Origin: Hespellia stercorisuis DSM 15480
GTDB lineage: Bacteria; Bacillota; Clostridia; Lachnospirales; Lachnospiraceae
NCBI RefSeq assembly: GCF_900142165.1
Contig: NZ_FQZY01000028.1
Location: 1-57,179, forward strand
Length of the DNA stretch: 57,179 bases
Direction of reading: 5' to 3'
The position numbers were made by a program, and so were the translations under genes. How positions within the stretch are numbered: position 1 is the first letter of the stretch; every line of letters begins with the position of its first letter. Below, in pieces: positions 12,132-21,010 of this stretch. The notes under the pieces are model-generated. The model ran no database searches. It had not been told where the DNA came from and worked only from the letters and a program-made list of their open reading frames with translations.

Positions 12132-13007
12132 ATGGATGTTAATTACGAATTATATAAAGTATTTTACCATGTCGCTGTCACACTGAGTTTTTCAGAGGCC
12201 AGCAAACAATTATTCATCTCCCAGTCTGCGGTCAGCCAGTCCATCAAGACTCTGGAGCGTAAATTAGATCAGACCCTGTTCATCCGGAGCACAAAAAAAG
12301 TCCAGCTGACACCCGAGGGGGAGATTTTGTTCCGCCATATTGAACCTGCCATGAATCTGATTCGCCGCGGGGAAACCCAGCTGATGGAATCCTCCTCAAC
12401 CGGCGGACAGATTCGTATCGGCGCGAGCGATACCATCTGCCGCTACTTTCTCGTCCCGTACCTGAAGAAATTTCACAAAGCATTTCCAACCACACACATT
12501 AAAGTTACCAACCAGACCTCCATCAAGTGCGTGGAACTGCTGGAGAACGGACAAGTAGATCTGATTGTCGTCAACTCACCGAACACGGCACTCAGCAATG
12601 TATCCTCAATCCAGAAGATCAAGCCGTTTCACGACGTTTTTGTCGCGAACCACACCTTTGCGGAACTCCAAAATCAGAAGATCAGTCTGGAACGGCTGTC
12701 TGAATTTCCGATTCTCATGCTGGACAACCGCAGCACCACCAGCGAATTTCTCCACAGCCTGTTCCAGCAGCATCAGCTGGATCTGGTTCCGGAAATCGAG
12801 CTGAGCAGCAACGATCTGCTGATTGATCTGGCCAGTATCGGTCTTGGAATTGCCTTCGTTCCCGACTACTGTCTCCCACACAAATCCAGGGATTTGTTCA
12901 TTGTTGAGACAAAAGAAGAACTGCCACACCGGGAGCTGGTGATTGCATACAACGAACGGCTCCCCATCTCCGGTGCCATGAAAGAATTTCTGGGCTATTT
13001 TTCCTGA
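12132..13007 (+). CDS. LysR-family transcriptional regulator
   Basis: 291 residues, normal for the family. The winged helix-turn-helix is at residues 18-60 (SEASKQLFISQSAVSQSIKTLERKLDQTLF), followed by a periplasmic-binding-like effector domain from about residue 90. AGGAGG precedes the ATG. It is divergent from the DUF1461 gene, its probable target, and its 3' end overlaps the convergent helicase gene by 13 bases. The effector is unknown. Confidence 0.9.
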   Translation: MDVNYELYKVFYHVAVTLSFSEASKQLFISQSAVSQSIKTLERKLDQTLFIRSTKKVQLTPEGEILFRHIEPAMNLIRRGETQLMESSSTGGQIRIGASDTICRYFLVPYLKKFHKAFPTTHIKVTNQTSIKCVELLENGQVDLIVVNSPNTALSNVSSIQKIKPFHDVFVANHTFAELQNQKISLERLSEFPILMLDNRSTTSEFLHSLFQQHQLDLVPEIELSSNDLLIDLASIGLGIAFVPDYCLPHKSRDLFIVETKEELPHRELVIAYNERLPISGAMKEFLGYFS

Positions 13008-15355
13008 TTCCAGAAATCCGCCAGTTTTTTCTGCACCCCACCCAGATTACAAATATCACATGTTTCCCATTCCCGCGGAAACACACTGCGGTACTGCCTC
13101 CCCCGGAATCGCTCATCCAGAAGAAGAATGACCCCGCGGTCCTCCTCTGTCCGGATGACTCTTCCGGCCGACTGCAGTACTTTATTCATGCCCGGATACA
13201 GGTAGGCATAATCAAATCCACGCATTCCTTTCCCGTCAAAATAGTTCTTTAGGATCTCCCGCTCATTGCAGACCTGCGGCAGTCCGGTTCCCACAATAAA
13301 CGCACCGATCAGCCTGTCCTCCGTGAGGTCTATTCCTTCCGCAAAAATCCCTCCCATCACACAGAACCCAACAAGGCTGTTGTCCCGTTCCTCCTCGAAG
13401 GTCTCCAAAAATAGTTCCCTCGCCTCCTCGTTCATGTACTGGGACTGGATGATGCATTCCATCTCCCGGTTTCCCTGTATCTGTGCCAGGACACGGCTGC
13501 AGACCTCTTCCATGAACAGATAAGATGGGAAAAATGCCATATAATTTCCCTTTTTCGCACGGACGGCATCCAGAATATACTGCGCATACATTTCATACAT
13601 CTGCGGACTCCGAAGGGTGTACTTCGTACTCACGTCCACTCCCAGAAGCAATAACCTCTGCTCCTGGGAGAAGGTCGATTGTGCATAGATTGCATAATCA
13701 TCAGGATCCGTGCTCAGCAGCAGCCGATAGTAATTGATTGGAAGCAGCGTTGCGGAAAAAAAGACTGTACTGTTCCCCTGATCCAGAAACTGCTGAAGAT
13801 TCACAGCCGGATTCACACAGAATAACTTTAATTTGAAATGCCCGTTTCTCTCCATCTCCGTATAAATCACATAATTCTCATCCAGACAATCATGGATCGT
13901 CACAAACATGCGTACCTCAAAATAGAGATCCAGCACCTTCTGCCGCACCTCTTCCCCCTGATGCTCTTCCAGAAACCGTTCCATCTCTCCCATGGCGTTC
14001 ATCAGCTTCAGAATCAAGTGACCAACACTCTCCTGCACCTGATACGTCTCGCATTCCCGTTTCAGTGCGAGCAGCAGCTTGTTGCATTCCTCCAGACGCT
14101 TTGAAAGTTTTGCATCTTCATTCTTTACAAGACGGCGCACCTCCATGATATCTTCCTTATACAGTGACGCACTGTACATTTCCCGTCCCCGCTCCACCAG
14201 ATTGTGTGCCTCATCGATCAGGAACAAATAGTCACCCCTGCCTCCCTCGGAAAAGAAGCGGCGCAGATGGGCATTTGGATCAAATACATAGTTATAATCG
14301 CAGATCACTGCATCCACCCACAGTGACACATCCAACGCCATCTCAAACGGACAGACCTGATATTTTTCCGCCTGTTTTTCCAGAGATACTCTGCTCATAT
14401 CATCCGTGGATGTAATCATGTCAAACACTGCATCGTTCACCCGGTCATAATGCCCCTTTGCATAGGGACAGGACTCCGGGCTGCAGTCCGTCTCCTCACA
14501 GAAACATATTTTTTCTTTTGCAGTCAGTGTAATCACCTTGAGACGCAGATTCTGTTCCTTCAGCGTCTCAAACGCCTGCTCTGCAACCGTTCTCGTAATG
14601 GTTTTTGCTGTCAGGTAAAAAATCTTCTCCCCCAGTCCTTCCCCCACAGCTTTCACAGCAGGGAAAACCGCTGCCATCGTCTTCCCGACCCCAGTGGGTG
14701 CCTGGATAAAAAGTTTTTTCCTGCGCAGCATTGTTTTGTAGACCGATGTAACCAGCTCCCTCTGCCCCTCTCTGTAAGAAAAAGGAAACTCTACCTGGCG
14801 GATGGAGGCATTGCGTTTTTCCTTCCACTCCACCTGAAATCTGGCCCACTTTTCATACCGGTGAATCACATCAAGAAACCACTCCTCCAACTCTCCGACC
14901 GTAAATTGGCTGACAAACTGCCTGATTTCTTCCGTCTCCATCTGGCAGTACGTCATCTGAACTTTCATCTCTGCCTTCTGGTTTTGCTTTGCGTAGATAT
15001 ATGCATAGCATTTTGCCTGCGCCAGATGTACCGGAACCGGTTTTTCGATCAGTGCAAGTTCCTTCAGCACCCCCTTGATCTCGTCAATTGTATCCACGGT
15101 ATCCCCGGTGATGATTCCATCCGCCCGTCCCTCAACCTGTATGTCGAACACATCATAGGGAATCAGAAGCTTCAACGCGACCTCCGCATGGTAATCTGCT
15201 CCCATCCGCCGCTGAATCTTCCTATGAATCTTGCTGCCCAGCTGCATTGCGTCCTTGTCTGTCCCTCCGGCTATTCTATTGTCGATGTCGCCCTCCCGCA
15301 GAATAAATTCGACCAGATTGCGGACAGAGATTTTAATCAGCTGTTTCTCATCCAT
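12995..15355 (-). CDS. XPD/DinG-like iron-sulfur helicase with N-terminal nuclease domain
   Basis: About 786 residues. The N-terminal 170 residues look like a PD-(D/E)xK nuclease (VEGRADGII then TIDEIKG). Then comes a superfamily 2 helicase: Walker A QAPTGVGKTMAAVFP, a four-Cys iron-sulfur segment CFCEETDCSPESCPY and a later CPFEMAL, DEAH box LFLIDEAHN, and motif VI QSAGRVIRTEEDRG. Such nuclease-helicase fusions act in DNA repair or recombination. The frame is open 16 codons further upstream, but GAGAGG lies before the ATG at 15355 and nothing suitable before the earlier one. Confidence 0.85.
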   Translation of the reverse strand: MDEKQLIKISVRNLVEFILREGDIDNRIAGGTDKDAMQLGSKIHRKIQRRMGADYHAEVALKLLIPYDVFDIQVEGRADGIITGDTVDTIDEIKGVLKELALIEKPVPVHLAQAKCYAYIYAKQNQKAEMKVQMTYCQMETEEIRQFVSQFTVGELEEWFLDVIHRYEKWARFQVEWKEKRNASIRQVEFPFSYREGQRELVTSVYKTMLRRKKLFIQAPTGVGKTMAAVFPAVKAVGEGLGEKIFYLTAKTITRTVAEQAFETLKEQNLRLKVITLTAKEKICFCEETDCSPESCPYAKGHYDRVNDAVFDMITSTDDMSRVSLEKQAEKYQVCPFEMALDVSLWVDAVICDYNYVFDPNAHLRRFFSEGGRGDYLFLIDEAHNLVERGREMYSASLYKEDIMEVRRLVKNEDAKLSKRLEECNKLLLALKRECETYQVQESVGHLILKLMNAMGEMERFLEEHQGEEVRQKVLDLYFEVRMFVTIHDCLDENYVIYTEMERNGHFKLKLFCVNPAVNLQQFLDQGNSTVFFSATLLPINYYRLLLSTDPDDYAIYAQSTFSQEQRLLLLGVDVSTKYTLRSPQMYEMYAQYILDAVRAKKGNYMAFFPSYLFMEEVCSRVLAQIQGNREMECIIQSQYMNEEARELFLETFEEERDNSLVGFCVMGGIFAEGIDLTEDRLIGAFIVGTGLPQVCNEREILKNYFDGKGMRGFDYAYLYPGMNKVLQSAGRVIRTEEDRGVILLLDERFRGRQYRSVFPREWETCDICNLGGVQKKLADFWNQEK

Positions 15356-15430
15356 GTTTCTGTTTTCCTCTCGTACTTCTTTGTATCCGTCATTTTCTAT
15401 CATACCACTTAATACGGTATGAAAAAAGAC

Positions 15431-15461
15431 AAAAAGAGAAGTGATCTTTCACTTCTCTTTT
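15431..15461 (-). terminator. Terminator after the HPr-like gene
   Basis: AGAGAAGTGA (15435-15444) and TCACTTCTCT (15449-15458) make a ten-base stem with a four-base loop, flanked by A-runs and T-runs. It can work in both directions. On the minus strand it separates the HPr-like gene from the helicase gene. Confidence 0.75.
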
Positions 15462-15549
15462 CAAGATATATTATTCTATTCATTATGCTCATTACGATGA
15501 ACAGCTCTCATGCTGTCTGCCAGATGTCCTAGCGGATGTTCGCAATCCA

Positions 15550-15777
15550 CTATGCCACACAATATTTCTGGATTGCATTCTCAAATCCTGCATCTGCTTC
15601 CGCATATGCCACTGTCAGTTTCTGCGTCAAATCCAAACTCAATACGCCCAGAATGGATTTCGCATCAACGATGAATCTGTTATAAAATACATCGATATCA
15701 AAATCGCATTGTTCAGCAGTCCGAACAAAATCATGAACCTCTTCCGGTTTCAACTTAATCTGTTTCTGATGTTCCAT
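15550..15777 (-). CDS. HPr-like phosphocarrier protein, atypical active site
   Basis: 75 residues with the HPr fold signature FIVDAKSILGVLSLDL around the regulatory Ser (residue 41). The catalytic loop of classical HPr, GLHARPA, is not conserved: a His is found at residue 15 but in the context EEVHDFV, without the Arg and Pro. It may not be a normal PTS carrier and could be regulatory (Crh-like in role). GGAAG lies eight bases before the chosen ATG; a GTG nine bases upstream is the alternative. Confidence 0.75.
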   Translation of the reverse strand: MEHQKQIKLKPEEVHDFVRTAEQCDFDIDVFYNRFIVDAKSILGVLSLDLTQKLTVAYAEADAGFENAIQKYCVA

Positions 15778-15852
15778 TGCCAACACTTCCTTTCATGGGT
15801 TTATTTGTACTCTTTTCCGTATTTCTAAACCTTAAACAAGAACAGCCCTTTT

Positions 15853-15888
15853 CTTAACCTGAACTAGGATCCTCTGCTTCAGGTTAAG
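15853..15888. repeat. Eleven-base inverted repeat before the HPr-like gene
   Basis: CTTAACCTGAA (15853-15863) is exactly complementary to TTCAGGTTAAG (15878-15888), with a 14-base loop. It is not followed by a T-run on either strand, so it is more likely an operator or leader hairpin of the HPr-like gene than a terminator. Confidence 0.6.
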
Positions 15889-15958
15889 TGTATTATTGCA
15901 CTATAATCTGTTCTGCGTCAATAGTTATTTTTGCTAAAATATGTGCGTGAAATCGTTC

Positions 15959-16729
15959 TCATTTGTCAAATTCTACCATATCTTGTTGGAAATGTCTTGG
16001 AATATGGCTTCTTTGAAGAGACGGGTTCTCCCGGTTTTCGATGGAGATTGTCGTACAAAAATTCTTCCACAGCGTCTCATACGTATCCTCTTTTTCTGAT
16101 GTTCTTCGGACCTGTTCCTCATCCAGTTTCTGATTCTGTGCAAGAATCCAGTGCCTCCCTGCCTCGTGTACAAGGACCATGTGATGTGTCTTATCCGCAA
16201 TCATCCAATTCTCCTGCGGGAAACGATTCGTAAAGTGATCCGCGATGCAGGTCAGCACTTGTGCTTTCGGCGAGATTTCCGAAAATAAAATTCCATTCTC
16301 CAGTTCGCAGAAACGAACAAATCCGGTAAACAGATGTGCTTCATTCGCCACGCTGCGGCTGAGTTCAAACACCTTCTCCACCTGTGGATGACTTAAGTAC
16401 GTCATGATTTTCCTGCTGTCCGGGATGTTTCTGGCGGCCAGCATTGCTCCGAGTACCGCATCCGCTTTCACACAGTCATCCGCGAGGAGTGCGTGATAAA
16501 TGTCCCAGTAAGTATCATACCCCAGATTCTTCTTTATCATCCGTTCTACCGCCACCGATTTCTTTTCTGATTCGCTCACCTCCGTGTATTCACAGAAAAG
16601 ACGGTTCTCCAGATGCCCCCGCAAGGCGATTCCAACCTCCTGCCCACTCTTCCCCTCCTTCCACGCATCATAAATTGCGGAAAAAATTCCGGTCAGACTA
16701 TCATTACAAATGTAAACTTTTCTTATCAT
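15959..16729 (-). CDS. TIGR03915/DUF4130-type DNA metabolism protein
   Basis: 256 residues, starting MIRKVYICNDSLTGIFSAIYDAW, typical of TIGR03915. The C-terminal half contains TNRFPQENWMIADKTHHMVLVHEAGRHW, the DUF4130 signature region. In other bacteria this domain is fused to UdgX-type uracil-DNA glycosylase-like proteins, and the gene is a constant neighbour of the radical SAM protein encoded just upstream here. The function is unknown but DNA repair is suggested. It starts 12 bases after its partner's stop and shares the LexA-controlled promoter at 18138-18166. Confidence 0.85.
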   Translation of the reverse strand: MIRKVYICNDSLTGIFSAIYDAWKEGKSGQEVGIALRGHLENRLFCEYTEVSESEKKSVAVERMIKKNLGYDTYWDIYHALLADDCVKADAVLGAMLAARNIPDSRKIMTYLSHPQVEKVFELSRSVANEAHLFTGFVRFCELENGILFSEISPKAQVLTCIADHFTNRFPQENWMIADKTHHMVLVHEAGRHWILAQNQKLDEEQVRRTSEKEDTYETLWKNFCTTISIENRENPSLQRSHIPRHFQQDMVEFDK

Positions 16730-16740
16730 TCTACCATCAC

Positions 16741-18108
16741 CTACCCCAATATACGCTCTGCCTCCGTGCGCTTCTCTCCCGGCAGTACCTGAAACTGTTC
16801 TTCTCGAAACCGCACATCATCAAACAAAGAGATCTGCTGAAACTTCATATTAGCAACGGAATCCGGCACGCTGTCCCTCACATTCAGAAGATTCCTCAAA
16901 ATGTAGTCCTCCTCCAGTCTGACCGGATACATCAGCCTTCCCTCACATGTAATAAAGTACAGGGCGCGCTTCAGTACAACTCCGATCTTTTTGAGATCTT
17001 CAAACCGGAGGATCCCCATCCGCCTCGCCTGTACGATCCGCTTTGCGGAACGATACCCGATTCCCGGCACTCTGAGCAGTGTATTATAATCTGCATGGTT
17101 CACCTCCACCGGAAAATACTCCAGATGCTTCAATGCCCAATTGCACTTCGGATCCAGCAATACATTAAAATTCGGATTGCTCTCATCCAGCAGTTCATCC
17201 GCTGCGAAGTTATAATAGCGCAGCAGCCAGTCTGCCTGATACAGTCTGTGCTCCCGCAGCAGCGGAGGCCCTTCCCCTGTCACCGCCGGGAGATTCCGGT
17301 CCTCGTTGACCTGAATAAAGGCAGAATAAAAAACTCTCTTCAGATCAAATTTCTGGTAGAGTGATTCCGCCACCTTAATAATTTGAAAATCCGATTCCGG
17401 CGTCGCCCCGATGATCATCTGTGTGCTCTGTCCGGCGGGAACGAACCGGGCGAGGTTCCCGGCCTTCCCCGCCAGTGCAATCTCCTGCTTATTCTCGTTC
17501 ACTCTGTTCTGCACCAGGCGCATGGGCGTCAGAATATTCTTTCTCGTCTTATGAGGTGCCAGAAGACGCAGACTCTCCGCGGTGGGCAGTTCCATATTCA
17601 CGCTCATCCTGTCCGCCAGAAACCCGATTCTGTGTATCAGCCCCTCCTCTGTGCCAGGGATTGCCTTGACATGGATATATCCCTGAAAGTTACAGGTGTG
17701 ACGAAGCTTGTACAGTGCCGCATAAATCAGGCTCATAGTATAGTTTGGACTTTTTACAATGCCAGAACTCAGGAACAGCCCCTCTATGTAGTTGCGGCGG
17801 TAAAATTCCATCGTCAGTTCACAGATCTCGTCCGGTGTAAATGACGTTCTCACTACGTCATTCGAAGAGCGGTTCACGCAGTACTTACAGTCATAAATGC
17901 ACTCGTTGGTAAACAGAATCTTCAGAAGGGAAATGCAGCGCCCATCCGCAGAAAAGCTATGGCAGATTCCTGACTGGCTGCAGTTGCCAATCCCTGTTCC
18001 ATCCCCGTTCCGCGCAGTTCCGCTTGAAGTACATGCCACATCATACTTTGCTGCGTCTGTCAATATACTCAGCTTGTCATACATTGTCAGCTTCTCCATG
18101 ATTTGCAT
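16741..18108 (-). CDS. Putative DNA modification/repair radical SAM protein (TIGR03916-type)
   Basis: 455 residues. The radical SAM cluster CxxxCxxC is at Cys70, Cys74 and Cys77 (NECIYDCKYC). Before it lies a second Cys-rich segment (CTSSG, GNCSQSGICHSF, GRC at residues 26-58) typical of this family. Near residues 345-395 there is a helix-hairpin-helix DNA-binding motif (LLRVPGIGYRSAKRIVQA). The family pairs with TIGR03915 proteins and its reaction is not established. AGGGGG precedes the ATG at 18108. Two LexA boxes overlap the promoter, which independently supports a role in DNA damage. Confidence 0.9.
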   Translation of the reverse strand: MQIMEKLTMYDKLSILTDAAKYDVACTSSGTARNGDGTGIGNCSQSGICHSFSADGRCISLLKILFTNECIYDCKYCVNRSSNDVVRTSFTPDEICELTMEFYRRNYIEGLFLSSGIVKSPNYTMSLIYAALYKLRHTCNFQGYIHVKAIPGTEEGLIHRIGFLADRMSVNMELPTAESLRLLAPHKTRKNILTPMRLVQNRVNENKQEIALAGKAGNLARFVPAGQSTQMIIGATPESDFQIIKVAESLYQKFDLKRVFYSAFIQVNEDRNLPAVTGEGPPLLREHRLYQADWLLRYYNFAADELLDESNPNFNVLLDPKCNWALKHLEYFPVEVNHADYNTLLRVPGIGYRSAKRIVQARRMGILRFEDLKKIGVVLKRALYFITCEGRLMYPVRLEEDYILRNLLNVRDSVPDSVANMKFQQISLFDDVRFREEQFQVLPGEKRTEAERILG

Positions 18109-18137
18109 TCCACAGCCCCCTCTCTTGCTTCTCTCTT

Positions 18138-18166
18138 ATTATACGAACACATGTTTGTTTTGTCAA
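18138..18166 (-). promoter_or_regulatory. Consensus sigma-A promoter of the radical SAM repair operon
   Basis: The minus strand reads TTGACA (18161-18166), a 17-base spacer and TATAAT (18138-18143), a perfect match. The spacer is largely occupied by a LexA box. Confidence 0.88.
18144..18157 (-). promoter_or_regulatory. LexA (SOS) box 1
   Basis: CGAACACATGTTTG matches the Firmicutes LexA consensus CGAAC-N4-GTTYG and lies between the -35 and -10 hexamers. A bound repressor would block the promoter. Confidence 0.88.
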
Positions 18167-18173
18167 TAGTATT

Positions 18174-18187
18174 CGAACAAGAGTTTG
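18174..18187 (-). promoter_or_regulatory. LexA (SOS) box 2
   Basis: CGAACAAGAGTTTG also matches CGAAC-N4-GTTYG. It lies just upstream of the -35, 30 bases from box 1 centre to centre, i.e. on about the same face of the helix. Confidence 0.8.
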
Positions 18188-18264
18188 TCGGAAACCTAAA
18201 AACAGAACCCCTCCTCCCGGGCTGCCCCGAAAGAAAGGATTCTGTTCTATTAATGACAATTTTT

Positions 18265-20340
18265 CTACGACAGGAGATTCTTCATACTGCTCAGACTGAT
18301 TCCCAGCGTCGATGAATTATGCAGCAATGCAGATGTCGTCGGTGGAATGATGCCGCCGACGCCGAGAAGAATCAGGCAAAAATTAAAGCTGATCACGAAT
18401 CGGTAATTTCTGCGGATCCGCTGCATCAGCCCGTTACCGATTCGCTTTAGTGTCACCAGTTCATTGAGGTTATCTGCAGAAATGGTAATGTCTGCGATTT
18501 CTCTGGCCAACTGGGCTCCCTCGCTGATCGCAATCCCCACATCTGCCGCCGACAGTGCCGGAGAATCGTTGATACCGTCTCCGACCATGATGACCTTCCG
18601 TCCTTTTTTCTTTTCCCGTTCCACAAATTTTGCCTTGTCCTCTGGAAGGACTTCGGAATAATACTCGTCCACTCCTACTTTCTTTGCAATTGCCTTCGCA
18701 GTTCGGTCACTGTCCCCCGTCATCATGACAATTTTACTGATCCCGGCCTCTCTCAGCAATGTCATGACTGGACCTGCCTCCTCGCGAAGCGGATCCTCAA
18801 TGCAGATCACGGCGCAGAGCACTCCGTCCATGGCCAGGTAAAGATGGGAATACTCCTCTGGCAAAGATGCATATTTTTCTGCTTCCGCCTCCGGTATTCT
18901 GCAGTTCTCATCGTCGAACACGAAGTGTGCGCTTCCGATCACAGCGCGTTTTCCATTGATTTCTGACGAAATGCCATGCGCAACCATGTACTGTACATTG
19001 GAATGCATTTCTTCATGTGACAGTTTTTGTCTCTTCGCCTCATTTACCACAGCATTTGCCATGGAATGCGGGAAATGCTCTTCTAAGCAGGCTGCGATTT
19101 TGAGCATCTCGCGTTCCTCATTCCCGTCGAACGCAATCACCCGTGCAACCGTGGGCTGGGCCTTTGTCAGGGTACCGGTCTTGTCAAAAACAATCGTGTC
19201 TGCGTCGGCTATCGCCTCCAGATACTTTCCACCTTTGACCATAATGTGATAAGTCCCTGCCTCTCTCATCGCCGAGAGAACTGCGATTGGCATCGCAAGC
19301 TTCAGTGCGCAGGAGAAATCGACCATGAGGACAGAAAGTGCCCTTGTTACATCCCGCGTGAACAGATAGGTCGCCACGGTCCCGGCAAAGCTATATGGGA
19401 CAAGCGCATCTGCCAGATGCTCCGCCTTTCCCTCAAGAGAGGATTTTAATTTTTCAGATTCTTCGATCATGGTAACGATCTTCTCAAACTTTGTGGAGCC
19501 GGATATCTGTTTGACACAAACGGTAAGCTCTCCCTCCTCCACAACGGTTCCCGCATACACATATGCATCCGCTTCTTTTTTTACAGATACCGACTCCCCT
19601 GTCAGGGATGCCTGATTCACCAGGGCCTCCCCCGATGCTACGATGCCGTCCAGCGGGATAATATTTCCCATATGTACCAGGATCTCATCATCTTCCCGGA
19701 TATCCGTGATCTTCACCAAAACCTCGGTGTCATTCTTCTTCAACCACACTTTGTCAATATTCAACGACATGCTTCTGGCAAGATCATCCACTGATTTTTT
19801 ATGTGTCCACTCCTCCAGCGTCTCGCCGATTCCCAGAAGGAACATGATGGAGCCTGCTGTACCAAAATCTCCGCGCAGGAGTGAAACTCCAATTGCCGTG
19901 GCGTCCAGCACCGATACTTCGAGCTTACGTTTTGCCAGACATCTTATTCCCTTCAGAATATATTTTATAGAATGTATTCCTACATAAAGCATACGAAGCG
20001 AACCGGGCAGAAGTATCTTGCTCCCAATTCGGAACACGACTTTGCTGATTAGTTTTTCCTGATATTCTGCGTTTAGCTCCCGCCCGGTATGATCCGGCAC
20101 CAGCGCCGCATTCGCCGCATCATCATAGCAGAATGCCAGCAACGCTTCAATCACCGCGCTTCTGTTTCCCGTATATAGAATCACCGCATCTCCGGTTCGC
20201 TCATATACCTTTGCATCCGACACACTGTCCTGTTCATACAGATAATATAAAAGCATATCCGCCTGATAATACGTCATTCTTGACTGCTTTGTGCTGATTC
20301 GCATCCTTCTTTTCGTCTCATGTTTGATTGTAAATTCCAT
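18265..20340 (-). CDS. P1B-type metal-transporting ATPase with altered CPx motif
   Basis: About 691 residues. Phosphorylation site FDKTGTLTKA, actuator loop LTGESVSVKKE and hinge VMVGDGINDSPALSAADVG are all present. The metal-binding transmembrane motif, normally CPC-ALxLAxP, reads FSCALKLAMP, so only the second Cys is kept. The N-terminal 90 residues lack a CxxC metal-binding site. This suggests a metal other than classical Cu/Zn/Cd. AGAGG five bases before the ATG at 20340 favours that start over one five codons upstream. DUF6110 lies upstream and probably shares its transcript. Confidence 0.85.
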   Translation of the reverse strand: MEFTIKHETKRRMRISTKQSRMTYYQADMLLYYLYEQDSVSDAKVYERTGDAVILYTGNRSAVIEALLAFCYDDAANAALVPDHTGRELNAEYQEKLISKVVFRIGSKILLPGSLRMLYVGIHSIKYILKGIRCLAKRKLEVSVLDATAIGVSLLRGDFGTAGSIMFLLGIGETLEEWTHKKSVDDLARSMSLNIDKVWLKKNDTEVLVKITDIREDDEILVHMGNIIPLDGIVASGEALVNQASLTGESVSVKKEADAYVYAGTVVEEGELTVCVKQISGSTKFEKIVTMIEESEKLKSSLEGKAEHLADALVPYSFAGTVATYLFTRDVTRALSVLMVDFSCALKLAMPIAVLSAMREAGTYHIMVKGGKYLEAIADADTIVFDKTGTLTKAQPTVARVIAFDGNEEREMLKIAACLEEHFPHSMANAVVNEAKRQKLSHEEMHSNVQYMVAHGISSEINGKRAVIGSAHFVFDDENCRIPEAEAEKYASLPEEYSHLYLAMDGVLCAVICIEDPLREEAGPVMTLLREAGISKIVMMTGDSDRTAKAIAKKVGVDEYYSEVLPEDKAKFVEREKKKGRKVIMVGDGINDSPALSAADVGIAISEGAQLAREIADITISADNLNELVTLKRIGNGLMQRIRRNYRFVISFNFCLILLGVGGIIPPTTSALLHNSSTLGISLSSMKNLLS

Positions 20341-20465
20341 TTTTTCCTCTTTCATTTACTTTCGAAAACCATAAAGAAAATACCGATGATCTGCTTTATT
20401 GTTTTCATAAATCTGCGTCCTCTTAAATTCGCAGGTAAAAACAGCGCTGCCGCACTATGAATAAA

Positions 20466-20726
20466 TTATACTTCTTCCGGTGTCGCCTCGCCAAAAGATT
20501 CCTCAGTTCTGCTCTCGTTGATTTCTTTTGCATCCGCAAGAATGTCTTCCGCATTCTCCTGAATCTTCGTGCTTGTCTGCATCACACAGTCCTTTGCTCT
20601 CAGCACAGCTGCCGTTGCATTCGTATAAATTTTCTTTGCATCCTTGCTGGATAAGATTTTGATTCCGGCTGTTCCGAATAAAGTACCCCCTACAAATAAT
20701 GCTGTTTTTTTCCAATCAAAGCTCAT
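20466..20726 (-). CDS. DUF6110-type small protein
   Basis: 86 residues: a hydrophobic N-terminal segment (ALFVGGTLFGTAGIKIL, residues 9-25), then SSKDAKKIYTNATAAVLRAKD and a long charged helix. This matches DUF6110 proteins, which often stand next to metal P-type ATPases in Lachnospiraceae. A structural or accessory role for the ATPase is inferred from position only. Confidence 0.75.
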   Translation of the reverse strand: MSFDWKKTALFVGGTLFGTAGIKILSSKDAKKIYTNATAAVLRAKDCVMQTSTKIQENAEDILADAKEINESRTEESFGEATPEEV

Positions 20727-20810
20727 CTTTCGTCCTCCTTATTCTATAATGAACGGTATCGCTGATATCTCTCCTCGGCTTACCGCTCACTTCCATCTGG
20801 TGATCTCTCA

Positions 20811-20839
20811 ATTATAGTTATACCTGTTGGGTTATTCAA
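20811..20839 (-). promoter_or_regulatory. Promoter of the DUF6110-ATPase unit
   Basis: The minus strand has TTGAAT (20834-20839), a 17-base spacer and TATAAT (20811-20816). Confidence 0.7.
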
Positions 20840-20911
20840 CACTAACAGCTCTTGTTGAGAAAGGTTCTCATTTTTGTATTATTCACACTCTTTTGCTGTA
20901 TTTATATAAAC

Positions 20912-20951
20912 AAAAAAAGAAATCCCCTCTCACTTTTGGGATTTCTTTTTT
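20912..20951 (-). terminator. Terminator after trkH
   Basis: AAAGAAATCCC and GGGATTTCTTT pair across an 11-base loop with A/T runs on both sides. It ends the trkAH transcript on the minus strand. Confidence 0.8.
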
Positions 20952-21010
20952 GTAAGTGATATTCATCTGCAATGAATATCTGTAAACAAATATTTTATTT
21001 AACCTAACCC

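Noticed and set aside
14450-15412. 320-codon open frame on the plus strand
   Set aside because: Antisense shadow of the nuclease-helicase gene; no ribosome site and no recognisable motif.
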